DNA from: Pseudomonadota bacterium
Lineage (GTDB): Bacteria; Pseudomonadota; Gammaproteobacteria; Competibacterales; Competibacteraceae
Direction of reading: 5' to 3'
NCBI GenBank assembly: GCA_022709365.1
Contig: JAKLIY010000007.1
Span: 61,074 to 125,073, forward strand
Length of the DNA: 64,000 nucleotides
The notes below the pieces were generated by a model. It did not search any database. It worked only from the letters and a program-made list of their open reading frames with translations, and was not told where the DNA came from. Shown piece after piece: positions 17,901-25,423 of this stretch. Every line of letters starts with the position of its first letter. The stretch's first letter is position 1. Both the position numbers and the translations under genes were made by a program.

Positions 17901-18842
17901 CGCCAGTTCAGCGACAAAGGGCTTGAGATCAGCGACTTTCAGCTTGGCCTGGGCCGACCAGGCCGGTTCGCTGAACAGTTCGCGCACGTCGCCGGTTAAT
18001 TCCAGTTCCGCTGCGCCGCTAATCTGCTGCGTCAGTTCCAGCCGCTCGCGCAAAGCGCCGCGAATTTCGCCCTGACCGTGGAAATCGCCGTAGTCGGGCG
18101 TGGGCAACCGCCAGGTCATTTGCAGTTGCAGCGGATAATTGCCGACCGGGTTCATCTGACCGTTCAACTGCGCATCGCCCAGAGGCGAACGAACATCCAG
18201 GGTTTCGATGCGCAGACCCTCGGCCCCAGCGTCGGCGCGAAGATTGACGGCATCGATCACGATGGGATCGATCCCATCCGGCTGAATGCGCAGATTGCGG
18301 CCTTGCACATCGGCAATGTGGATGGCCAGCGGCAATTGAATGTCGGGCAGGGTGAAGGGTTCGGCGCTGGGAGGACTTTCCTCGCCGGGCGGTAACTGAA
18401 CGTCCAAACCCTCAACCTGCAAGCGGGTAATATTGATATTGCCGTTCAACAAGGCGCGGGGTTGCCAGTCCAGTTCACCCTTGGCGAGCGCGACGTGCAA
18501 CGGGCCGTCTTCGTAGCGGAACTGCTCAATGCGCAGCGGGCCGATCAACTGACCTTCCACTCGGCCATAGCTCAACTGGCCCGGTAATAACCGCTGCGCC
18601 AGCGCCAGCACCCCGTTCAAGCCCGTTTCGGTCGCGATGGCGACGCCCAGGATCAGCAATACCAATAACACGAGTAACAACGGCAACGACAACAGCCAGG
18701 GCAATAAGCGACGCAGGCGTGACCGTTCAGATTTCCCACTCTCCCCCGGATCGGGAGAGGGCGCTTCGTTCAACTCGGGGTTAGACGACTTCCCTTCCTC
18801 CGGGGCGGGAGAGGGCGGAGCGGTTGCATCCAGGCCAGTCAT
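14958..18842 (-). CDS. tamB: Translocation and assembly module subunit TamB
   Basis: Inner-membrane anchored, periplasm-spanning AsmA-like protein that works with TamA in autotransporter assembly and phospholipid transport. It has 1294 residues. One membrane helix lies at about 45-70 (LLPWLLSLPLLLVLLVLLILG), then long beta-helical repeats and the conserved C-terminal TamB domain (SYLVLGRASQGGG, GLGLLDNANTFTMKYRLTQRLSFESNA) ending in Phe-Glu-Arg. The first 42 residues are unusual: two Pro/Glu-rich units (APPSPAPEEGK, APSPDPGESGK) encoded by palindromic repeats. Start overlaps the tamA stop by 4 nt, so the pair is one operon. Confidence 0.93.
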   Translation of the reverse strand: MTGLDATAPPSPAPEEGKSSNPELNEAPSPDPGESGKSERSRLRRLLPWLLSLPLLLVLLVLLILGVAIATETGLNGVLALAQRLLPGQLSYGRVEGQLIGPLRIEQFRYEDGPLHVALAKGELDWQPRALLNGNINITRLQVEGLDVQLPPGEESPPSAEPFTLPDIQLPLAIHIADVQGRNLRIQPDGIDPIVIDAVNLRADAGAEGLRIETLDVRSPLGDAQLNGQMNPVGNYPLQLQMTWRLPTPDYGDFHGQGEIRGALRERLELTQQISGAAELELTGDVRELFSEPAWSAQAKLKVADLKPFVAELAGNPLTVQVDAQGVMARFSGKGSIDATLPELGPTNLRFVAAGDEQGLKLDSLQLTTPQRPLALDAKGELQFQELRFKVAGQWRSLVWPLNGPPQVESAQGEFTAEGAPTDYQFQLAADVQGSDVPKGRWTLNGQGSDQAVRGVQFKGQTLEGVLQGNAEVAWLPAVSWQASLSGEGLNPGAQWKELPGKLNLRLKSDGGLENHQLRANLLLEELTGTLSGQALRGNADVAVQNQDLTIRTLRLNAGANRVEATGALAQRWDLRWTVDAPQLQTLVPGVSGAINSTGTLSGSRDRPQVAANFTVRNLRQGDTQIQQLRGEARVDVGGAARSQVKITGEGLTLGGQRWRTVSLEGSGTPAAHDLQAELAGEPGRFALALAGQLRLPELNWQGRITQLTARETPAGNWALAQPAALQASAQQARLENACLASAPTRLCVQGQWSATQGVNGRLQLTNLTPERFKSFLPKDVELATSVNAEATATGKPGGVMQATLNLKLAPGTLRMVTEGQSLRFTLKGGSLQANTDGRTATGQAQLDLAQTGKLQANVRVQDPLGTARLDGNINAAITDLSIVSLFAPQVQNVSGQLRADVNVTGDLSKLALRGAIRLENAGAAIPQAGIRLQEVQITAASNGQGPLQLTGSARSKPGQMQVTGEIDPLKPRVDLQIKGQDFQAMDTADLRIQISPDLNVSFEQQQLRVDGQVTIPRAFLRPGGDRPGAIRPSGDVVIVNNAQGKTPPPRPSGVAIFARVRVILGDDVRLETPVFQGRLKGNLLVEESPQLAPRGSGTVEVVAGNYKIFGQEVEIQRGQVLFSNSPLDNPGLDLRVARPLTGSNFGSDAMVGAQVRGTLRQPQLTLLSQPKMPDSDILSYLVLGRASQGGGSEAALLFKAANALGFGGDAITQGLGSAFGLDTLQFNPDASGNGSALSLGKNLSPNLYIGYGLGLLDNANTFTMKYRLTQRLSFESNASATGTGADLTYSFER
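18736..18820. repeat. Two palindromic repeats, family A, inside tamB N-terminal codons
   Basis: CTCTCCCCCGGATCGGGAGAG (about 18739-18759) and TCCCTTCCTCCGGGGCGGGAG (about 18791-18811), separated by some 30 bp. Both are translated in frame as part of the cytoplasmic leader of TamB. Confidence 0.75.
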
Positions 18843-20731
18843 AAATCCGGTCCAATGCTGAACGAGAAACGGAAGGTATCGCCGGGCGGGCGATCCAGGC
18901 CGGAGGCGAAATCGACGCGCACCGGCCCCACCGGCGAGCGCCAGCGTACTCCCAGCCCCGCGCCGGTTTTCAGTTCGGGCGATGCGCCGTCAAAGGCATC
19001 GCCGCTATCGACAAAGGCCGCAATGCTCCAGTCGCCATAGACCCGGCGTTCATATTCCAGACTGCCCACCAGCAGATTTTTGCCGCCAATGACGACGCCC
19101 TCCGCGTCCGTGGGACCAATGGTGTTGAAGGCATAGCCACGCACACTGGCATCGCCGCCGGCGAAGAAGCGCAGTGACGTCGGCAGGTCCGTGAAATCGT
19201 CGGTCATCAGGGTCGTGCCGAAGTCGCCCCGGACAATGAAGCGATGATCGTCATTCAGCGCGTATACCCCCTTCATATTCACCGTACCCTGCAAGAAATT
19301 AATGTCGGACAACAGCGCCGTCGTCGCGCCGCGCAGCCCAAAGCCAAACAGCAGACCGCGCCGGGTGTTCAGCCGGTCGTCGGCGCTGACCCAAGTCCAG
19401 TTCAGACCGGGGATGAGCAACAACGAACGGGCCTGAGGCTCGTTGCCGGTTTGGAACTGTTCGTACTGGAAATTCAGGTTATAGTTTTTCAACCATTTGC
19501 CATCCTGCATTTGCCAGCCGCCGCCCAGCGTCCAGGTTTCGTAGTCCTGCTGGTTATAGTTCTGCTGAACATAGCCCGCCGTGATGGTGTATTCGTCCGT
19601 CGTCGGGTCGCTGCCAGGAATCCGGTATTTGACGCCAGCCAGCGACTTGATCTGCGAGAACTGCACTTCGGCGTCATAGCGATGGCCCATGGGATTCACC
19701 CAGCGTCGTTCCACTTTGAATCGGCCACGGGCGCCGGTGTCCGTGCCGTAACCCAGGCCGGCGCTGTAGCGATGTTTCCGGTTCGGTTCCAGCTCCACTT
19801 CGACCGGTGCAGTTCTGGTCTCGCTATCCGGCGGGGCGGTCACTCCGACCTGGCTGAAATAGACGCTGTTGTTGAGATCGCCCTGCAATCTCAGCAAATC
19901 CTGGGCGTCGTAGGGGTCGCCCGGTTTAAAGCGGGGGTAGCGATTCAGGAATTTCGGCGACAGGATGTTCTGCTTAAACGAGACATCGCCGAAGCGGTAG
20001 CGCACGCCGGTGTCATAGTGCAGGTGAATCGTCGCGACATAGGCTTGCAGGTCAACGCGAATGACCCGTTCGGTAAATTGGGCGTCGAAGTAGCCGCGTT
20101 CAGTAGCCAGCGATTCCAGACTGGCTTTGATCTGCTCGTATTTCGGTTGATTGAGCGTCTGGCCTGGAGCCAGTGGCAAATTCTCCAGCAATTTCTGAAA
20201 AGCCGGGTCCTGCGCACCTTCGCCGAGAACGCGCACGTCGACCTCGGCGAGCGGCAAGGGCCGACCCGGTTGGACTTGGTAGCGCGCCTTCCAACCGTCG
20301 GCGGTCTGTTCCAGCGAGGATTCAATCGTCGGTTCGTAATAACCGAACGGCTCCAGCGCCTGGCGGATTTCCCGCTCGGCATTGGCGTGAAGCCAGCGCA
20401 GGCGAATTTCATCCGGCGGAGCTTGACCGGCAAAGCGGTTGATTTCCAGCAACGCCAGGGCGTTATCGCGCAAGGGATCATCCAGCCCCTCAACCGTGAC
20501 CGTCAGTGTACCGTGGCTATTGGCGGGCGGTTCCGGGACGGCATCCTGGGCGAGGAGTACGCCGCTGACCAGCAGCAGACAGAGGAATAGCCCGGTCGGG
20601 AAGAGACGCCAGCGAGCGTAAAAGAGAGTGAATGTTGAAATCACGGGACAATTATTCGGATCCTGCGGACAGCGCGAGGCGGTCGGAAAATCGGGAACCG
20701 GCGTCAGCCGCTTCGTTGCGTTTATAATCAT
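18839..20731 (-). CDS. tamA: Outer-membrane protein TamA (Omp85/BamA family)
   Basis: Omp85-family barrel that partners TamB. Signal-anchor segment LFPTGLFLCLLLVSGVLLAQ, then three POTRA-like domains (about 70-300) and a 16-strand barrel with the motif FRFSFSIGPDL at the C-terminus and RFFAGGDASVRGYAFNTIGP (the loop 6 RGY motif). The assigned ATG at 20731 gives a 35-residue pre-signal extension reaching close to cysM; a GTG at 20644 (ISTFTLFYARWRLFPTG...) is a more natural start. Divergent from cysM. Confidence 0.92.
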   Translation of the reverse strand: MIINATKRLTPVPDFPTASRCPQDPNNCPVISTFTLFYARWRLFPTGLFLCLLLVSGVLLAQDAVPEPPANSHGTLTVTVEGLDDPLRDNALALLEINRFAGQAPPDEIRLRWLHANAEREIRQALEPFGYYEPTIESSLEQTADGWKARYQVQPGRPLPLAEVDVRVLGEGAQDPAFQKLLENLPLAPGQTLNQPKYEQIKASLESLATERGYFDAQFTERVIRVDLQAYVATIHLHYDTGVRYRFGDVSFKQNILSPKFLNRYPRFKPGDPYDAQDLLRLQGDLNNSVYFSQVGVTAPPDSETRTAPVEVELEPNRKHRYSAGLGYGTDTGARGRFKVERRWVNPMGHRYDAEVQFSQIKSLAGVKYRIPGSDPTTDEYTITAGYVQQNYNQQDYETWTLGGGWQMQDGKWLKNYNLNFQYEQFQTGNEPQARSLLLIPGLNWTWVSADDRLNTRRGLLFGFGLRGATTALLSDINFLQGTVNMKGVYALNDDHRFIVRGDFGTTLMTDDFTDLPTSLRFFAGGDASVRGYAFNTIGPTDAEGVVIGGKNLLVGSLEYERRVYGDWSIAAFVDSGDAFDGASPELKTGAGLGVRWRSPVGPVRVDFASGLDRPPGDTFRFSFSIGPDL

Positions 20732-20798
20732 TTATCACAATTGGCGGGGTCGTGAAACGGCAACGCCGCGATTTTTTCAGACAGGAACGCGATAGACC

Positions 20799-21698
20799 AT
20801 GCTGAATCACGACGATCCCACCCTTGAAGCCTTTGTCGGCAACACGCCGCTGGCGCGGTTGCAACGATTGCCAGGGCGCACTACCAACCGGATTTTTGGC
20901 AAGCTGGAGGGTAACAATCCCGCCGGCTCGGTCAAGGATCGGCCCGCCTTGAGCATGATCCAGCAGGCCGAAGCGCGGGGCGTGATCCGGCCCGGCGACA
21001 CGCTGATTGAAGCGACCAGCGGCAACACCGGCATCGCCCTGGCGATGATCGCCGCGATCAAGGGTTATCGGATGGCGCTGATTATGCCGGAAAATCAGAC
21101 CGAGGAACGGCGGGCGGCGATGCGCGCCTATGGGGCGGAACTGATTCTGGTCAGCAAGGAAGACAGCATGGAAGGCGCCCGCGATTTGGCGGCGCAGATG
21201 GAGCGGGAGGGTAAGGGGCGGGTTCTCGACCAGTTTGCTAATCCCGACAATCCGCTGGCGCATTATCAAACCACCGGCCCGGAAATCTGGCGCGATACTC
21301 AAGGTCGGATTACGCATTTTGTCAGCGCCATGGGCACTACCGGCACCATCATGGGCGTGTCGCGCTATCTCAAGGAGCAAAATCCGGCGGTGCAGATCAT
21401 CGGCGTCCAGCCGACCGAGGGTTCTTCGATTGCCGGCATCCGGCGCTGGCCGCTGGAGTATCTGCCGAAAATTTACGATCCGGCGCGGGTGGATCGGGTC
21501 ATCGACATCAGCCAGGCCGAGGCGGAGGAAATGACGCGGCGCCTGGCGCGTGAAGAGGGGATTTGCTGCGGCGTGTCGGCGGGCGGGGCGGTCGCTGCCG
21601 CGCTGCACGTTTCCGCAGAAGTTGAGAATGCGGTCATCGTGACCATCATCTGTGATCGCGGCGACCGTTATTTGTCCACCGGGCTGTTTGCGGGATGA
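20799..21698 (+). CDS. cysM: Cysteine synthase B
   Basis: PLP enzyme making cysteine from O-acetylserine with sulfide or thiosulfate. At 299 residues it matches CysM rather than CysK. Visible: GNTPLARLQRL, the PLP lysine in NNPAGSVKDRPAL, ATSGNTGIALAM, phosphate loop GTTGTIMG, and RRWPLEYLPKIYDP typical of CysM. The stop overlaps the rlmD start by 4 nt, as in several gammaproteobacteria. The 67-bp gap to tamA contains no recognisable riboswitch. Confidence 0.95.
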   Translation: MLNHDDPTLEAFVGNTPLARLQRLPGRTTNRIFGKLEGNNPAGSVKDRPALSMIQQAEARGVIRPGDTLIEATSGNTGIALAMIAAIKGYRMALIMPENQTEERRAAMRAYGAELILVSKEDSMEGARDLAAQMEREGKGRVLDQFANPDNPLAHYQTTGPEIWRDTQGRITHFVSAMGTTGTIMGVSRYLKEQNPAVQIIGVQPTEGSSIAGIRRWPLEYLPKIYDPARVDRVIDISQAEAEEMTRRLAREEGICCGVSAGGAVAAALHVSAEVENAVIVTIICDRGDRYLSTGLFAG

Positions 21699-23047
21699 CT
21701 AAAAAATCCAAATTACCTGCCGAACCCTTCACCGTCCACATTGACAACCTGACCCACGAAGGTCAGGGCGTGGCCCGGCGCGACGGCAAGGCCGTATTCG
21801 TGGAAGGCGCGTTGCCGGGTGAAAAAGTCCGCTGCGTCTATACCACCCGCCGCAGTCGCCGCGATGAGGCGCGCACGGTTGAAGTCTTGCAGGCTGCCCT
21901 GGAGCGGGTAGAGCCGCGTTGCGCGCATTTCGGGGTGTGCGGCGGCTGCGCCCTGCAACACCTACAACCGGAGAGTCAATTGGCGGTCAAGCAGCGCTGG
22001 TTGCTGGACAGCCTGACGCATATCGGCAAGGTGCAGCCGGCGCAGGTGCTGGAACCGATGACTGGGCCGCTATGGGGCTATCGGCGGCGGGCGCGGCTGG
22101 GGGTGAAGTACGTCGTTAAAAAGGGCCGGGTGCTGGTGGGCTTCCGCGAGCGGCACAGTCCATATATCGCTGATTTACGGCGTTGTGAAGTGCTGGATGA
22201 GCGGGTGGGCGGGCTGCTGGAAGAACTGGCGGCGTTGATCGATGGGCTGTCCATCCGCGACCGGTTGCCGCAAATTGAAGTCGCCGGCGGCGATGCGGTG
22301 ATGGGTCTGAATTTTCGGGTCTTGACGCCGCCGAGCGCGGCAGATCTGGCGCAGTTGCAGGCGTTCGGCGAGCGACACGGTTTCGCGCTGTATCTGCAAC
22401 CTGGCGGGCCAGACAGTGTGCGGTTGTTAGACCCCTCACCCCTGGCCCCTCTCCCCGAGCGGGAGAAGGGGAAGTTGAGCTATCGACTGCCGGAGTTTGA
22501 CCTGAATCTGGAATTCCAGCCTTGGCATTTCATTCAGGTCAACGCCGCCATCAATCGGCAACTGGTCCGGCGTGCGGGCGAATTTCTGGAATTGAGAACC
22601 GACAGTCGGGTTTTGGACCTGTTTTGCGGACTGGGTAATTTCACCTTGGCGCTGGCGCGGCAGGCGCGGGAAGTGGTCGGAGTGGAAGGCGACGCGAGTC
22701 TGGTGGAATGGGCCGGGCGCAATGCGGCGCTGAATGGTATCGCTAATGTCCAGTTTTACGCCGCTGATCTGGCTGGTGATCTGACCGGTCAGCCGTGGAT
22801 ACAGGGCGGTTATGACCGGGTGCTGCTCGATCCACCGCGATCAGGAGCTTTGGAAATGATGCCGCAGATTGCCGCGCTGGGGGCGCAGCGCGTGGTCTAT
22901 GTTTCCTGCCATCCGGCGACCTTGGCCCGTGATGTCGGCGAACTGGTTCACCGCTTTGGCTACCGGCTGGAGAGCGCCGGGGTGCTGGACATGTTCCCCC
23001 ACACCGCTCATGTCGAATCTATCGCGGTGCTGGTCCAGGCTGGTTAA
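21695..23047 (+). CDS. rlmD: 23S rRNA (uracil-1939-C5) methyltransferase RlmD
   Basis: SAM-dependent RNA methyltransferase of the RumA/TrmA family, 450 residues. N-terminal TRAM domain (about 8-65), the Fe-S site CAHFGVCGGCALQHL (about 76-90), SAM site LDLFCGLGNFTLALA, DPPRSG, and catalytic Cys in VYVSCHPATLARD. FQPWHFIQVN is also conserved. Around residues 246-260 the sequence DPSPLAPLPEREKGK is foreign: it is encoded by a palindromic repeat between two family segments (GGPDSVRLL and LSYRLPEFDLNLEFQP). The rest looks intact, so the enzyme may be functional. Confidence 0.95.
   Translation: MTKKSKLPAEPFTVHIDNLTHEGQGVARRDGKAVFVEGALPGEKVRCVYTTRRSRRDEARTVEVLQAALERVEPRCAHFGVCGGCALQHLQPESQLAVKQRWLLDSLTHIGKVQPAQVLEPMTGPLWGYRRRARLGVKYVVKKGRVLVGFRERHSPYIADLRRCEVLDERVGGLLEELAALIDGLSIRDRLPQIEVAGGDAVMGLNFRVLTPPSAADLAQLQAFGERHGFALYLQPGGPDSVRLLDPSPLAPLPEREKGKLSYRLPEFDLNLEFQPWHFIQVNAAINRQLVRRAGEFLELRTDSRVLDLFCGLGNFTLALARQAREVVGVEGDASLVEWAGRNAALNGIANVQFYAADLAGDLTGQPWIQGGYDRVLLDPPRSGALEMMPQIAALGAQRVVYVSCHPATLARDVGELVHRFGYRLESAGVLDMFPHTAHVESIAVLVQAG
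22431..22474. repeat. Palindromic repeat, family A, inside rlmD
   Basis: ACCCCTCACCCCTGGCCCCT then CTCCCCGAGCGGGAGAAGGGG. It replaces or extends a loop and keeps the frame open (45 bp, a multiple of three). Confidence 0.85.
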
Positions 23048-23912
23048 AAAAGCCGAGTAGAGTCCATCGCCAGTCCGTCCCCGCTGCCGCCAGTGCTCCG
23101 GCCCAGCCGGATTCCATGGGCACATTCAGCACACTCCATTCCCGGCCAGCGGCATCGCGCAGACTCACCCGACCATCCGACGCTGCATCTTCCCGAAAAC
23201 AGGCGTCCAGGGTGTTCAGCCCGCTGGCCAGCCCCTCGCCGATGGCCTTGGCGACCGCCTCCTTGCGGGTCCAGCAGGCAAAGAAGGCGTCCCGCTGGCG
23301 CTCGGCGGGTAATGCCTGAAACGCGGTCCATTCCCGCACCGTACAGACCCGTTCAGCCACTGCCGCCTCATCAACCCGTCGATCCATCGCCTCCAAATCG
23401 ACGCCCACTTCGCGGCGGGCGACGGCATACAACACCCGGTTGCCACTGTGAGAAAGATTAAAATGCAGGCCCGTGGCTTCACCGGCCAGCGCCGGTTTAC
23501 CCCGCACACCCTGGCGGAACCGCAGGGCTGCGGCCGGATCGCCCAGATACGCGCCTAACAGTTCCCGCAACCCACCACGCGCCGCGATGAAACGATCTCG
23601 ATGTTCAGGAAAGCGGAAGCGCGCCGCCCGCTCCTGCTCGTCCACCGTCAGCGTCGCCGCCAAGGTCGCCAACCGGTCTGCCGGCAAGGTCAAGTCCGCC
23701 AGCCAGACATGAATTTCACCGTCAGCAAGATAATGTTTTTCCTGATTAGCAAGATTCTTCAGCCCGACGAAGCCAACGGGCAGGGCGCGGCCCGATGGCG
23801 GTTGCAGCGACGAGCAAGCGGTTAGGAAGGGGGTCGAGATGAAAGCGTCGGTTGAAGCGGTCAGCGCAGGTGTCCAAGTCGCGTGAACCCTATTTGACAA
23901 ATTTGAACGCAT
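23019..23912 (-). CDS. 4'-phosphopantetheinyl transferase, Sfp type, 5' end replaced by an IS remnant
   Basis: Transfers phosphopantetheine from CoA to carrier proteins. The recognisable enzyme runs from position 23741 to 23019 (about 240 residues): EIHVWLADLTLP, FNLSHSGNRVLYAV, the metal-binding GVDLEAMDRR and FFACWTRKEAVAKAIGEGL. No ATG or GTG exists at the natural N-terminus; codon 1 of the homologous part abuts the inverted repeat of an IS1595-type element. The nearest in-frame ATG upstream is at 23912 inside that element, which would add some 57 foreign residues. The gene may be silenced, or expressed as a fusion. Its 3' end overlaps rlmD by 29 bp, converging. Confidence 0.8.
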   Translation of the reverse strand: MRSNLSNRVHATWTPALTASTDAFISTPFLTACSSLQPPSGRALPVGFVGLKNLANQEKHYLADGEIHVWLADLTLPADRLATLAATLTVDEQERAARFRFPEHRDRFIAARGGLRELLGAYLGDPAAALRFRQGVRGKPALAGEATGLHFNLSHSGNRVLYAVARREVGVDLEAMDRRVDEAAVAERVCTVREWTAFQALPAERQRDAFFACWTRKEAVAKAIGEGLASGLNTLDACFREDAASDGRVSLRDAAGREWSVLNVPMESGWAGALAAAGTDWRWTLLGFFNQPGPAPR

Positions 23913-24269
23913 GATAGGCACCGCTGAAGCAGGTTTTAAGGTGACCCAGGAGGGTATTGACCCAACCGAACACCGGCACCGGGTTGGGTTGATGCAGGTC
24001 GATGATCGTGGCCGGGTGTGGGCAGCCGGCGGCGTGATCCGCCTGACCGCCGCGGGGACAGCGAAACCCGTCCGGCTAACGCGCGTGTTCCAACGCCGTT
24101 TCGCATTGCGCCTCGGTGCCGAACTGCTCAAGAAATGTCGACAGCGATAACCCCGGTTGAAATTGAATCCGATTCATCGGCATGGTCTGACTCCAGAGTG
24201 AAGGGTGCGCCAGTCTGCCCCGGATTGGCAGGACAAAACAGGGTCGGCTGAAGAATCTTGCTAATCAGG
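23741..24269 (-). mobile_element. Internally deleted IS1595-family element
   Basis: A 529-bp element bounded by perfect 24-bp inverted ends (CCTGATTAGCAAGATTCTTC... at 23741-23764 and its complement at 24246-24269). The minus strand carries transposase pieces: an N-terminus from ATG 24183 (MPMNRIQFQPGLSLSTFLEQ), a stop codon, then FRCPRG, and after a deletion of the catalytic middle the C-terminal part WVNTLLGHLKTCFSGAYHAF and DRFNRRFHLDPLPNRLLVA, stopping at 23746. This matches the IS1595 layout (zinc-ribbon start, RFNRR end). It is non-autonomous, MITE-like. No clear target duplication was seen. Confidence 0.8.
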
Positions 24270-24464
24270 AAGTCCTATGGGACTTTTGTGTCGTTTGTTT
24301 AAACTCACCCGGTAGGAGGCCATGGGCTTGATTCCGAATCTGGAACCGACCAACGTATGATCCTTTGAAACAGACCGTCTCCTAAGACCTTATGAGCCGG
24401 TTCGGGTGCCCCAGGAGGTGCAAGGGCGCGGAGCATGGATTTGGGCACAGAAAGGTACAATCTG

Positions 24465-25190
24465 ATGAATTTTATCGAAAACCTGAACGGGTTCCGCACC
24501 GCGATACCCGGGTCGGACTGGGGGGCGCTGGCGTGGTTCGCGGCGTGTTGGATCGGCTACACCCTCTACGCTGATCGCGAAGGCCATGCCTGTCGCAGCT
24601 TGGTGCGCGGTACGGATCGGCTGCGCACGGTGTGGATGGAGCGCATGCTCGAACGCGAGGTTCGCATCATGGACGCGGCCTTGCTCAATACGCTGATGCT
24701 GAGCGTGTCGTTCTTCGCCTCGACCGCGATTTTGATCATCGGTAGCCTGATCGCCGCGCTCGGCGCCGTCGATCGCGAGATGCAATTGACCGCGAACCTC
24801 GGCCTGCTGGTCGCCGCCAGTCGCGAGGTGTGGACGCTCAAGCTATTTTCGCTGATCACGGTGTTCATCTACGCGTTTTTCAAGCTCACATGGTCGATTC
24901 GCCAGTTTAATCGCTGCGCGATTTTGATCGGCGCGGCACCGCCGTGCAACCAGCTCGACGAATCCCAACGGCACGCCTGGGCGCGGCGTCTGGGGCGACT
25001 CCAAGCGCTCGCCGGGGACGACTTCAATCGCGGCCTGCGGGCCTACTACTTCGGGCTGGCGCTCTTAGCCTGGTTCGTTCATCCGGGGGCGTTCATCGGC
25101 ACCTCGATTTGGGTTGTGGCGGTTTTGTATCGGCGCGAGTTCGCGTCCGAATCCGCCGCGCTGCTCAGTGAGGACGAGGAAACCCATTAG
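24465..25190 (+). CDS. DUF599 family membrane protein
   Basis: A 241-residue inner-membrane protein with about four hydrophobic helices (ALAWFAACWIGYTLY; LLNTLMLSVSFFASTAILIIGSLIAAL; LKLFSLITVFIYAFFKL; YYFGLALLAWFVHPGAFIG). The core FNRCAILIGAAPP and RGLRAYYFGLALLAWF match DUF599, a family without known function. The ATG at 24465 has AAAGG 8 nt upstream; an in-frame ATG at 24435 is also possible. It lies in a block between IS remnants. Confidence 0.8.
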   Translation: MNFIENLNGFRTAIPGSDWGALAWFAACWIGYTLYADREGHACRSLVRGTDRLRTVWMERMLEREVRIMDAALLNTLMLSVSFFASTAILIIGSLIAALGAVDREMQLTANLGLLVAASREVWTLKLFSLITVFIYAFFKLTWSIRQFNRCAILIGAAPPCNQLDESQRHAWARRLGRLQALAGDDFNRGLRAYYFGLALLAWFVHPGAFIGTSIWVVAVLYRREFASESAALLSEDEETH

Positions 25191-25421
25191 CCACCGGTGT
25201 GGGGTCGGCAGCGGGAACAGGGGCGTCACTCGTCGCGCGCCTTGATCTCAACCGACGAGGCCAAACGGCGTGTATCCGGCTCACCGCCGTGGTCGTAACC
25301 GACAACGGCAGGACCCGCCCGGGCGGCACGGGGGTCCACGTCGACAGCGTCCCAAGCTGACCGATGACTAGGCATCAAGGGACGAACCGGCATCGACTAG
25401 GCATCAAGGGACGAACCGGCA
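25191..25421. other. Gap between DUF599 and gluconate permease genes
   Basis: Convergent intergenic stretch. Apart from the 2 x 29-bp tandem repeat at its right end (25366-25423) no gene, promoter or terminator was recognised. Confidence 0.4.
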
Positions 25422-25423
25422 TC
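25366..25423. repeat. Tandem duplication, 2 x 29 bp
   Basis: Two identical head-to-tail copies of a 29-bp unit starting GACTAGGCATCAAGGGACGA (25366-25394 and 25395-25423). The second ends inside the stop codon of the gluconate permease gene. Likely a recent slippage or recombination product. Confidence 0.9.

Noticed and set aside
19244..20590. 448-codon open frame on the plus strand
   Set aside because: Shadow of tamA; composition is that of a mirrored frame and no start signal is present.
20732..20798. Possible riboswitch or attenuator before cysM
   Set aside because: Only 67 bp and no S-box-like or other recognisable fold.
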